Below are positions 1 through 10,591 of a stretch of 64,000 nt of DNA, in pieces. A model generated the notes under the pieces. That model was not told the origin of the DNA and did not search any database. It saw only the letters and a program-made list of their open reading frames with translations. Location: the NCBI GenBank assembly GCA_024336345.1, contig JANFOG010000007.1, positions 62,001 to 126,000 on the forward strand, in the 5' to 3' direction. Source of the DNA: Mariannaea sp. PMI_226 (Eukaryota > Ascomycota > Sordariomycetes > Hypocreales > Nectriaceae). Made by a program: the position numbers and the translations under genes. Positions within the stretch are counted from its first letter, which is position 1; every line of letters starts with the position of its first letter.

Positions 1-2442
1 GAAACAAGAATTACCCTATCATGGGGCTTCATGATTGGTCTCAGACGCTTTGGCTCCAGTCCGGCCCCTCTCCGCCCGCCTGAGCCCTTGACTTCTTGAA
101 GCGGCGCTGCTGCGGGAACAGTGGGAAGTGGGCAAAATGCTGTTTGCGTCAGGGCTTCTCCAGTACAAGATGGGTCTCATGGCCGACAGAGGCCCCGGAC
201 ACCGACCGGACGCGGACGGACCTTCGGCTTGGGCCTCGACGTTACGAGCCCATTGCCACGGCTCCCATTCGGCTGGAGGGCTTTTGGGGCAGATTAACTT
301 GTCGAAATGTGAAATGTTCAGGATGAGGATATTCTCATGCATCGCAATTTTGAGATGCAGTGTTAAAGGAGGGGTTCTAGCAAAACGCATCGAAATAATT
401 TAGTACGCCTCGTTTTACATCCGGGCGAATTATGATAGTTACAGTAAGAAGCTCTCACAATATTCGGTCGGTATCAGATGTGGACAAATTTTTTCTATAC
501 CACCCATACACATCACACATCCACAACCACGTTCACATCCACACACACCCCATATTGCTCGCTGGCCAGTGCTCGGTACGAACGGCGAAGACAGGGTTCA
601 CCACCAACAAAGGTAAAAAAAAAAAAAAAAAAGGAGAAAAAAGACGCGAAACCAATAAGAATTAAGGTTCTCTCCAGCGTTGTGGTATAAGTCAGTTCCG
701 CAACCCGAGTACCATCTATCTCTCATGAGGCTCCTCAGCATATAGCCCTCAACGTCCATCAGCATTGAATTGCAATTAGTTAATTACTGTCCCCTCCTTG
801 ATCTGCTATTCATATGTTGAGATACGTTTCTTGGGCCGATTTCCTCGTTCTGTTTCATCCCTCGGAAGCGAGCTCGGCTGGCAAGCGCCGCCGCGGTAGG
901 AAACACCACAGCGGTTCCACGAGTCAACTAATAACGAACGGTCTTAAGGTTACCAAACCAGGTCAATTGGATGACAATTCTCCACCCTCTCTCTGGTCTG
1001 GCTCCCGTTGTCCAACATACCAACCTTACTTTCCGGTGCAAGAAGCGCTACTGTCAGCATCATGGTCCCTTGCTAAGCCCGTCTCCAGACCTGGAAGCCC
1101 ACTCGCCCACAGCCAGTTCTGGGGGGGCAACGGGCCAGAATAATTACCGCAGACTCCCTTGATACAGCCTAGAACCTCCGAAGGCTCCATTCCTTAAACC
1201 CCCAGAAGCCCTGGGCCCTGCGATCAAAAAAAATTTGGAGCCCTGGTCGCATTGCTCTTGTTTGAAGCTCCTTCCCGTCGGTCCAGCGGCTTTTACTTCG
1301 GTCGCCGCCTGTGGCGCTCGCAGTTGACGGTGTTACGAGACTCAGCTCTCGGTCCCCGACCGCACAATGGCTCTCACGATAGTTGTCTTTTTGTCACCAA
1401 CAGCACTTTGGAGATGGGGGTGAAGCCGCTGACAGCCATTCCATTCAACTATTCTGGCCCTCTTCCTTACTAAACCCCCTAAAGAGAAAAATCTGCCACC
1501 CCTTCTCCCGCACCGTGGACCGCCCTGCATGTTCTTACTCCTATCCAATGAAGGCTTGTGCGATTACCATCTATTGCCGAACTACCTCACTCATCCTTTT
1601 TCTTTCCTCGGTTTTAGCTGCATTGTGCTTCAACTATTCCTTTTGATTCCCACACACTAACAATCCACCCCATATTTCTTAGACCGTAAACTTCGCTGAA
1701 ATCCATATGGTGCTAATATGAGGAGCACTCTCGGATTATCGCTTATTTGGAAGATACGAAGTGGGTTTGTCTCCTCCAAGCTGGCCCCGTAGTATGGATC
1801 AATTCCTGTGTCGGCTTTTTGAATGGGAATTAGACATTACCTCTGAGAACTAACGTGATACACCGGTTAGCTTGAACAACACAGACCAGAAATCGATGAG
1901 TTGTCCCGTTCACATTTCTTCTCTGAATGCTTTACAGGAACAGACGACTCATTATGAGTTTATCATCAACACCCGAGATGATACAGATCATGCAATTTAA
2001 CAATATAAAGTGTTTCACCATAACTACTGCATGATACCGAATGGATTATGACATTTTAGTATGCAAGATAATTCATCAATTAGCATGAAATGGAATGCCC
2101 AGCCTCAGCACCTTCAGTTGATGATGCGGGCTTCACCGAGATCAAATGTGGCTGAATATCTCTAGATGAAAATGTGGCTCATCAACGGGCACATTTGAAA
2201 TGTGGGGTTGCTGTACGTACTGGGGTGGCTTCTCCCCCCACAAAGGAAGATTGTGAGATAACCCGATCGCACTGTTTTGTAACACTATCGCTCCACCAAA
2301 AATTTTTAGTTATCCAACTTCGCGATTGTGCTGGAGACATTCACTACGAGAAGAAAATCAACGAAATCACGACTGCCGCGCAACACTTAGAAGCAATACA
2401 AAAGAGGCCAGGATACTCGATTTTATTTGGCTTGTAGTCATA
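1..2442. other. Intergenic stretch at left edge, no supported gene
   Basis: I see no frame here with coherent coding character or a recognisable domain. The open frames are short, overlap each other on both strands and lack credible splice connections. Visible composition features are a CA-rich pyrimidine stretch around 500-555, a pure run of 18 A residues at 615-632, and AT-rich sequence from about 1670 to 2100. The last few hundred bases must contain the promoter and leader of the zinc-finger gene that starts at 2443. The left end may hold distal sequence of a gene lying outside the window, but nothing shows it. Confidence 0.6.
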
Positions 2443-2917
2443 ATGGGTGTCACAAACAAGCGAACTATCACCAAGACGAGGCGGAAGACGAGGTTGGTTT
2501 CTCATCAATCTTTTCCCAAAGGCAACCATCACTGGTACTAATTTGCTTCCAGAGACGTCGATCAAATCAAGGCCGACCTTCTATCTCCCAAGCACCTCGC
2601 CCAATGGCAAGACACAAAGGCCGCTGAAGACCTGCCTGGCCTCGGTCGACACTACTGCACTGAATGCGCCAAGTGGTTTGAGACCGAGTCGACCTTGGTT
2701 GCGCATCGCAAAGCGAAGCCTCACAAGCGCCGGTTCGTTTTCCTTTCTACACTCCTATCGACGCATATTGTCTAACTTAAATGGGTCCAGAGTCAAGCAA
2801 CTTGCTGAGGAGCCATACACCCAGAGGGAGGCTGAGGCCGCGGTTGGCCTAGGTACGGACAATGGAAAGCGAAACCGTAGTGTTGATATGGAGGACGACA
2901 TCGACATGGCAACATGA
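2443..2917 (+). CDS. BUD20: BUD20/ZNF593-like C2H2 zinc-finger ribosome biogenesis factor
   Basis: Three exons, 2443-2492, 2553-2732 and 2791-2917, join in frame to a small basic protein of 118 residues. The N-terminus is Lys/Arg-rich (MGVTNKRTITKTRRKTR), followed by a DVDQI segment and one C2H2 finger with spacing C-X2-C-X12-H-X5-H (CTEC...H...KPHKRR). This is the arrangement of the Bud20/ZNF593 family, which in yeast is a shuttling factor for export of pre-60S ribosomal subunits. The tail is acidic (MEDDIDMAT). Intron 1 has GTTGGT...TACTAAT...CAG and intron 2 has GTTCGT...CTAAC...CAG; both junctions split an Arg codon cleanly. The gene converges on DAM1, leaving only about 175 bp between stop codons. 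Family assignment is strong; the function is inferred from the family. Confidence 0.88.
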
Positions 2918-3093
2918 ACTGTCGTTCAAGATCGCTCGAGTACTTCCGATACTCGCCCGGTATTATGGGCTTCTAGTCCAGCTCTTCGGTCCCCCTCTTT
3001 TTTCAACGAACCCGACGAGGCTATCATATGGCCCTTTCAATCCCGAAATAGGCCGAGCTGTATATACTTGGTGGCGCCTTGCTCTCTATTCTT

Positions 3094-3833
3094 TCACCTG
3101 GTGCCGAGTCCACGAGCGCGGGGTCTGACCAACCCACTAGGTCGGCCACGGGCCGTTCCTCGAGTATTTCCCCTGCCACCTCTGACCGAAGATCCTCGCG
3201 TCGAGGGAGGTCGCGACTGACGAGTGTCTGGCGTAGGCGTGGCGAATTTCGATGACTTTGTGGTTGTGGAAGGGTTTTCGACAAATGAGGTATCGGTCGT
3301 CCTGTTAGTTGGTTAGATGGGGATGTCACAGAAGTTCAGGGTGTGTGACTTGCATAAAAGTCATCTCGCCATCATCTCCTCGGCTTGGAGGATTGGTCGG
3401 GACAGGCTGGTCCTGCTTTGTAGGTCTCTCTCGACGGAATGATTCAGCCACTGGGCCCTGTTTATTTTATAAGCTTCATTTTCCACTACCGTATACCGGG
3501 TTATATAGAGCTCAGAAATGATATAAATACCTCGGGAAAGTCAACACAGAAGGCGTTCATGTTTAATCCGTAAAGGAAACTTGCAAAGGACTCGGTGAAG
3601 CGGGAAAGGCTCTCGTGCATGAGCTGAAAGTGCATCATGTTTGCTTCGAGATCTGCCATGGAATCCGAAAGCTCGGCGAAGGCTGGCTCAAAGGCATTGA
3701 GAGGAAACGGAGCATCGCCGCTGCCGGCATGACGAGCCGAATCACGAAAGGAAGATCGTGATGAAGGTCGGAGCGGGGTGGTGGGACGCGACGTACGTGA
3801 ACGTGAGTTGGATCGTTGACGTTCGCCGGACAT
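3094..3833 (-). CDS. DAM1: DASH complex subunit Dam1
   Basis: The exons are 3833-3531, 3457-3354 and 3301-3094, giving 204 residues. The core reads FEPAFAELSDSMADLEANMM followed by HESLSRFTESFASFLYGLNM and CVDFPE (about residues 48-101), which is the diagnostic Dam1 helix region. Dam1 belongs to the DASH/DAM1 ring that couples kinetochores to spindle microtubules in fungi. The N-terminus is Ser/Arg-rich and the C-terminus is an RG/RGG-like basic tail (RGGRGNTRGTARGR), as expected for microtubule contact. The first intron is GT-AG. The second has to be GC-AG (TTTAT|GCAAGT ... CTAACAG|GACG) to restore the frame MTFMTTDTSFVENP, a stretch typical of the family. If it is not spliced, translation stops 9 codons into the intron and the basic tail is lost (about 144 residues). 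Confidence 0.9.
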
Positions 3834-5197
3834 TTTCGGTGGGCGAATTCGTATTTCTCGAAGGATCCAGTCGCTAGAGTCAATGTATTAGGTGGGACTT
3901 TGTTACAAGACAGATCAGGGGTGTTGCAGGAGTGAGAAAGGATAATGCGACGAAGTTGAATGTGTTGATCTAACGTCAACAATCAAAATATGGTTGTGGT
4001 TGTGGCGCCTCAACCGTTAAATGCCCCGCAACAATTATGGATGTGGCGGTGCGGCTCAAATGGATTGTCAGGGGAAGAGAGCCATCACATAGTTATTGGG
4101 AATCGCTGATTCGGGCTCGGCCCCCCCGGGACCCATACATATTTGCGCTGTACGGCCCCCAGATCTATAGTTTATCCAACCCCGTACACATTGGGTTCCT
4201 CCCTGGCTTTGACACTGCTTTGTGTAATATTTTGGTGGTGGGGTGTCCCCCAAAAGTCGGCCCAGTTATCTAGCATTTGAAGAAAGGATGCGTACTTGAC
4301 GTATATCCCCTATTTACAAACAAGGGAAATTATCATCCAAAATTGAACACACAGGGGGGAAATTCGCGATATGACCAAGAGGGACAGTCGGATGAGAGAC
4401 GCTTGGGCAACGAATGTCATTTTCATGGCCTGTTTTTATTTATTGATCTGGTTTAGGGTAGCCAAAGCACCGCGTAACAGTTCCGCCTCACCAAGGAGAG
4501 GTATCCATAATTAGTTTCTGGCCTCAGATTGGGTTTTTATTCTTAGCTACCCATGTATAACATACATAGTCATGGCTTAAGAGGTTACTGCATACTACTT
4601 ACTGTATATCATGAACGTACGGTTATTCTTTCGAGTCATGACCACTCCCTGTCATTCGGGCCAATTGAGGCGCCCGGTACCTCCTGTACTGACAACAATT
4701 GTACGTAGAGGTATACTGTACTTTGTCCCTGAATCCCTGCGCTAATTCCAAGCCCTCTTCCTCCTTGCGCTGCCTGCCTACCTTGGATAGGTAGGTAGGG
4801 TAATTAATTTAGAGGGCTCTGTTGCCGCTTCCTAACTCACATTGGCTCCGCGGGGTCCGTAACGCAAGTCCCGCACAGCAGCGCGACCACATCTTTTGTC
4901 GTTTTGGTCGCCGCCCAACTGTTCTGTCTTGGCTCATCCATATAAAAACCCCTTCACCTGTCTGAATCTGGCTGACGGTCTACGGCCCTCCCCTATTCAC
5001 ACACTCAGCCCGGGGTTTACGTCTGGCGCCAGAGGAAACGGCACATCCTGTACCGGTATTTGTATCGACCTAAGGTAGCTAAAGGAAGCCGTCGCTGGGG
5101 CTCGTATATTGCGTACCTAATCGCCATCCGCCAATTTTCTGCATGCGCCAAATGCTCACGCGCGCACCTGTTCTTTTCTGTACTTGCTCCGCCACCT
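3834..5197. promoter_or_regulatory. Divergent intergenic region between DAM1 and the Sec14 gene
   Basis: This is 1.36 kb between two divergent start codons with no supported gene. It holds a TATA-like element, TATAAAAA at 4941-4948, about 255 bp before the Sec14-protein start. It also has a TAGGTAGG-rich motif around 4776-4800 of the type seen in many gaps of this window. The open frame covering 4037-4273 has no recognisable product and overlaps an antisense frame of equal length, so I do not call it. Confidence 0.5.
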
Positions 5198-7114
5198 ATG
5201 AAATCTCGATTGCAACGGTTTTTATGTCCAGATAGACTGCATCCGAACCCGACTATATCGCTTCCAAGGCCCATTTCTGTGCAATACTCTGCTCTCGTTA
5301 GAAATTCTCCGAGGTCCTGCCAACGGCTGCTGTCAACCTTCGTGCAAGTTGCGACGAAACAACCCGCGCCGGGCTTCCGAGGAACGTTTCAATCGAGGCA
5401 CTCACGCAGTCACTTTTGCGCTCAGGCCTCGCTTGAAACTTTTGTCATCTCATCTAGAAGATCTTACGGAACCGCGACTAGATCAGCAGCCCGAATTGAG
5501 GCGAACCTATTTTATTCTAGCATTGTAGCTGTCGCCGTTGCAGCTGCATTGTTCGCTGCGTCTTACTGGACATCCTCAGAAACAGTCGTGGACCTTGACG
5601 CCCAGGAAGGGATTGAAATCATGGCGTACGAAGTGCCACCGGGACGCCCGGGAAACCTAACCGCCGAGCAGGAGGAGAAGCTCCGCAAGCTGTGGGCGCA
5701 AATCTTCCAGCTTACCGGTGTTGCTGATGAGAGCGCAGTTCCAAGCGAAGCACCCAGCGAGGCTCCCTCAATCAAGGAAGATGCCGCCGCAGAGGCTGAT
5801 AGCAAGAAGAAGGGCGGCCGGTTTGGAGTTTTCCGGAGGAAAGGGGATGCCAAATCTGGTGCATCGACACCTACCTCTATCGAGCACAAAGATGGAGAAG
5901 ATGATAAGTATGGCCAGACAAAGCAGTACTACGAGACCCTCGCCAAGGAAACACCTGAGTCTATTCGTTCTACCATATGGAGCATGGTCAAGCATGACCA
6001 CCCCGATGCTCTGGTTCTCCGCTTCCTCAGAGCCCGCAAGTGGGATGTCGAGAAGGCACTTGTCATGCTGGTTTCTACCATGAATTGGCGACACTCTGAA
6101 ATGGGCGTTGACGAAGACATCATGAAGAACGGTGATGGAGCCGCGGTCGAGGACGAAAAGAAGACCAACTCCTCTACCAACCAGATTAGCAAGGATTTCA
6201 TGTCACAGCTTCGAATGGGCAAAAGTTTCCTACATGGACTTGACAAGAGTGGCAGACCCATCTGCGTCGTCCGAGTTCGACTGCACAAGCAAGGCGAGCA
6301 ATGCGAACCTAGTCTTGAGAAGTACACTGTCTACATTATCGAGACAGCTCGCATGGTCCTCGAACCCCCCGTTGATACTGCTGTGAGTAACTCTGTCCAC
6401 AAATGTGAACAACACTGGCTAATGAGAATAATGAAGTGTATCGTATTTGATATGACGGGGTTCTCCATGGCTAACATGGATTACACGCCGGTCAAGTTCA
6501 TGATCAAGTGTTTCGAAGCAAACTACCCAGAGTCTCTGGGTGTGGTGCTTGTGCACAAGGCTCCATGGCTCTTCCAAGGTATTTCGATCAATCTCTATTT
6601 GACATAAGAAGCGAAAGGGAAATTGACTAACAACACACAAGGTATCTGGAGGATTATTCGAGGCTGGCTAGACCCTGTTGTGGCGGCTAAGGTCCACTTC
6701 ACCAACAATAAGGCTGAGTTGGAAGAATTTATCGAGCCTGGCCGCATCATCAAGGAACTGGAGGGTAATGAAATCTGGGAGTACAAGTACCTCGAACCGA
6801 TTCCTGGCGAGAATGACAGGATGGAGGATACAGTGACGAGGGACCGCCTCCTTGCGGAACGTGAGGAACTGGTCAAGCAGTTCGAGCACGCCACCCGACA
6901 ATGGATTCGCAATCCTGATGAGACCATCAAGGCTGAGCGAGAAGAACTGGCCTCGCAACTTAGGGCGGACTACTGGAAACTTGACCCGTACATTCGCGCA
7001 CGAACACTCTATGATCGCCAAGGAGCGATCCAGAGTGGTGGGAAGACTGACTGGTACTCACTGAAGCCGCCAGCTGCTTCAGTTGCCGAGACTTCGGCTA
7101 ACGATTTGGACTAA
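5198..7114 (+). CDS. CRAL-TRIO (Sec14-like) lipid-transfer protein with N-terminal targeting-like extension
   Basis: The exons are 5198-6382, 6437-6578 and 6642-7114, giving 599 residues from the first ATG. Residues from about 142 carry the usual family start (MAYEVPPGRPGNLTAEQEEK), an acidic linker, a CRAL-TRIO N-terminal helical part (ALVLRFLRARKWDVEKAL) and the CRAL-TRIO lipid-binding domain (CIVFDMTGFSMANMDYTPVK, PWLFQGIWRII). The fold resembles fungal Csr1/Sfh-type phosphatidylinositol transfer proteins, which exchange phospholipids between membranes. The first 141 residues are unusual: Arg/Ser-rich with few acids, then a hydrophobic segment (SSIVAVAVAAALFAASYW) just before the family start. 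This looks like a mitochondrial presequence plus membrane anchor. ATG 5621 sits in a better start context (A at -3) than ATG 5198 (C at -3). Intron 1 is 54 nt with no in-frame stop. The domain call is strong; the ligand, paralogue identity and location are inferred. Confidence 0.85.
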
Positions 7115-7372
7115 CCATCGCCATCATCATACCGAGGAGAGTGTCGTTGTGGGATTAAACCTAGATGGAGACGCAAACACCTAAAATACAAGCCAACCAC
7201 ATGGACATACAGAGAGCTAGATACAAACACGGTAGAACACCTAGTCATAAAGCGATAATGCCTGGTGGAGGCCACTGACCATTGACTGCACCACGGCGAA
7301 GCCGCTTTGTCAGGGTACAATTTCATTTAACAACACATGACGGAGTACCAATGCAGACTGTGACTACTTTAC

Positions 7373-8290
7373 TTAGAAGCGTGCCTTGATCTCCGCACAG
7401 TATTCCTTGAGCTTTTCCATGTCAGCGGGCTTGGCAGGCCAGTCGATAATAAGACCCTCCTTGGCATTAGGTTTGGGAATCTATAAGGGGCTGATAAGCA
7501 TATGAACGGAACATAGACGATACTGGGACAATGAGGCTCTCCATTAGATGGAATCGGATGAACATACCATATGGAAATGAACCTAGAATGATGTGGTAAG
7601 CTTACTGCATTGTAACTTTGTTGAGAAGGCACACTTACATGGTGGACCTCCTGATGAGCAAGGGTACCATTATTCTGAAGGATGTTGTAATCGGCGGGGC
7701 CAATAGCATTGACGAGCTTCTTTACGGTAGGCTAATTGAAGGAGACCAAAATTGTTAACATCATCTCCCAGCTAGTCACAGGGTTGATTTCTATGATGAT
7801 CAATGAATATTAGCTGAACCGGGGAGACTTACGAGGATATCGGCAAGGTGGTCATCCGGAATGTCAGTAAGCTTGGCACCGTGCCACTTGGGGATGACCA
7901 GCTAGAAATTGAGGCATCGCTAATCAGTTTTATGTTTCCGAAACGGATTGAGAGCTGTCCAATGAAGATGGCTGGGGGATGAGGAGGAAGCCTATGAATA
8001 TTTGAAACGCCGAATGCCGAGCAGCTTCAAAAGCCGGTGAAATGATCATAGACGAGGTGATCACGTACACTGTGGCCCTTGCTGGTAGGACCAATGTCAA
8101 GGAAAGCGAGGACAGTCTCGGTCTCGATAAGCTTCATGCAGGGGATGTCGCCTGACCAGAGGAGATGCAAGTCAGTATCGTGGGGAGGTGTGCTAAATTG
8201 GAGCTCAGACGAAGCGGGAAATCAGATGAACATGCCTTTGACGATCTTGCAAAAGATGCAAGCAGCATCGGTAGCGATTTTGGAGGCCAT
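7373..8290 (-). CDS. HNT1: HIT-family adenosine 5'-monophosphoramidase (Hnt1/HINT-like)
   Basis: Six exons (8290-8236, 8151-8069, 7901-7833, 7731-7639, 7582-7568, 7480-7373) join to a 140-residue protein. Recognisable parts are CIFCKIVKGDIP near the N-terminus, FLDIGPTSKGHSLVIPKWH, and the HIT motif EVHHVHFHMIPK with His100, His102 and His104. Family members hydrolyse nucleoside phosphoramidates such as AMP-lysine, with the central His as nucleophile. The length fits the family. Intron 1 must use GC-AG (GTCAAAG|GCATGT ... GGTCAG|GCGAC) to keep the frame KGDIP. Exon 5 is only 15 nt and encodes VHFHM, so two of the three HIT histidines lie on a micro-exon. Five introns in 140 codons make this the most intron-dense gene here. 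It converges on the Sec14 gene and diverges from MOG1. Confidence 0.9.
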
Positions 8291-10591
8291 GATGAGAGCA
8301 GACAATTGAATTGACCGAAACAAAGAAAAAGAGAGGGAAGAGAAAATAAGCTCCTGTAGGATGACGAGAAAGAAAAGGGAGCAAACAAGGAAGGATGTTG
8401 AAGTCGTGTTGAAGGTTGATAAGATGGATTTACAAGGCTCACCTCGAGCAGGGAGAATTAAATGGAGGGGTAGCTCCTTAGCAGTAACAAGGTACCTAGG
8501 TACCACTCACTGCCTGACCTTGGATGAGGGGCGAGAGCGGGGATGGGGCCTGAGGCATTGGCTAGATCTGAGGGGTTATAAAGCAAATTAACACCAAACA
8601 TTGCCGGAGTGGGACCTCCCATCGAACTCACCTCTTGCCTTTTACCAGATGTGACCGTGGAATGGCCCAACAGACTCCGTTCATCCAATCTTTGGCAACT
8701 CTTCGTCTGGAAGCTCCAGATTCGAATTTTTGTTTTTTGGTCTCATTTACGACGGGCAGATTTCTGTGAATACATATTTCTTATTTTGGTCTGACTATTT
8801 CCATGGTTTATTGTTTTTTTGGCCTCTTCAATTCAGCTTTTGTCCGCCATGCTAGTCAGTACCCATCATTCTCGATGCCTCTCTCGTAGGCTGTGTCCCG
8901 TTACCCTATTATGCCAGCCGACAAGTTACAGCCACGAACCAGAGGTTTATTCTCTTCCTCAATTGCAAATTATAAAGTTGTGATTTAATTGGTATAGTCC
9001 GTCCTTTTCTTCGGTTAATCGATATATGCCACTGTTTCATTCGGTCTGACTCTTCTCAGACGCGCCCAAACTCAGTTACGAATGAAAAGCCATGACGGGT
9101 GTGCACAACCACATTGTGTAGTAATTGTTGTTCAAAACATCGGAGTTTCGAAGAAACATAGTTCATGACATCCTTTTTTTTTTTTTTTCCTTTCCGTGTC
9201 CCTCGGTGACAGTAGAGCCAATGGAATAATGCCTGGCAAGTTTTATACATAGCCAATCTTAGTATCATCTTCGCAATTTTTCCATCCCAATTTTTCCATC
9301 CCAATTTTTCCATCCCAATTTTTCGTAGGAACTCTAGTGGTTGAACACGGATGATAGGTGCCAATGCCATTAATTAGTATGGTGCCGTGTGCTAATAAAT
9401 CGTCGTTTGTTAATTATTGGAACAACGATTGACTGCAACTTTCCTATGGGACTAGTGGTTAAAATTGTCAAGTAGCTAACAGAAAAGACGAGCCATTTCA
9501 CTTTGCATCAAACAACCTCACAGTATATATAAAACCACATTTACAAAACCACCTACGGGCTACGATGCTGTTCTCCCGCCCAGCAGAAGTTGGCGAAACC
9601 CAGTTGGCGACTAGTCAAGAAGGCAATATTTAGCCCAACTGGCTTGAGATCAGACGAAGTATACGTTCAGCATGTACGAGGTGGAAATCTCTACAAACTT
9701 AGACATTTTAGCACTGGCGAATACTCTACCCTGCTGTCAAAAATCTTATAGCGGAGTGGGTTCACAATGGTGTAGTCACTGCAAACTTCGGGGTTTGGTC
9801 CCCCAAAATTCTGAAGATGGGCGCAAAATCCTTGGGCTGGGGATCTGATTTGATCGCTCGGATCACTCGTGCTATCGGCTTATTCGGCCCATTTTTGGAA
9901 GTGATGTAAATTCGAAGGCCTATTCGCAGCGTTTTGTCGAGTTACCCACCAGCGAAAGGGAAACATACGCTGCACAGCTTCAAGTAAAGGGCATTCGTCC
10001 AGTCCCCAGTGCCAGTCATGCTTGGCAAGTGATTTCCTTTAGGTAGGGAGGTACACTACCTGTTATTCATTCAAGATAGTGCATGCAACCATGGTAATCA
10101 ATCGATCAATCATGCTGCACCTACCTACCTACCTACATACCTACATAGATATGTCGTGCTGAAATAGGGACCACGTGACCAAAGCATGTGCGCAGCCACC
10201 CATCGTTGCCCTGCTCCTCTGTACCCAACTCGAAGCTAACGTTATGTGTGGACTGCGACTCTTGGCAGCGACCCCTCTACTATGATGTAACGAACCGGGT
10301 TGTTTGCTTGGATGAACTGACCAGGCAGATGCTTCAGACGCCACACATGATCCTTTCGCATATTGGGCACAACCAAATCTACCAACCTACACTCTTCCAA
10401 AACCTCTTCGGCCCTTCTCACTATTTTTTTTTTGGCTTCCCTTCCTGAGGCATAGAAACCGTAATCTACCTTTAGGTAGCTGCCCAAAGACTGCCCCATT
10501 TCCTCTCCATCGCAAGATTGCGTCGTTTCCTTCTGGACCACCATCCTCCATCCACCTCTCCACCCGGCAAACACAAGTAGCCGGCGCAACC
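8291..10591. promoter_or_regulatory. Divergent intergenic region between HNT1 and MOG1
   Basis: This is 2.3 kb with no supported gene. It contains a perfect 14-bp palindrome GGTACCTAGGTACC (8491-8504), a run of 15 T residues (9174-9188), a 14-bp tandem repeat (9273-9324, listed separately), a TATATATAAAA-like stretch near 9524-9534, and a CCTA-type short repeat at 10119-10147. The 400 bp before MOG1 become pyrimidine-rich, consistent with a promoter and leader. Confidence 0.5.
9273..9324. repeat. 14-bp tandem repeat, about 3.7 copies
   Basis: The unit CCAATTTTTCCATC is repeated head to tail: the first copy at 9273-9286 has G instead of C at its first base, copies 2 and 3 are perfect, and the fourth breaks off after 10 bases. 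The block lies in the HNT1-MOG1 gap, outside any coding exon. It is a minisatellite of possible use as a length marker; no function is visible. Confidence 0.9.

Noticed and set aside
4037..4273. 78-codon plus-strand frame between DAM1 and the Sec14 gene
   Set aside because: Short, no homology recognised, with an equal antisense frame over the same bases.
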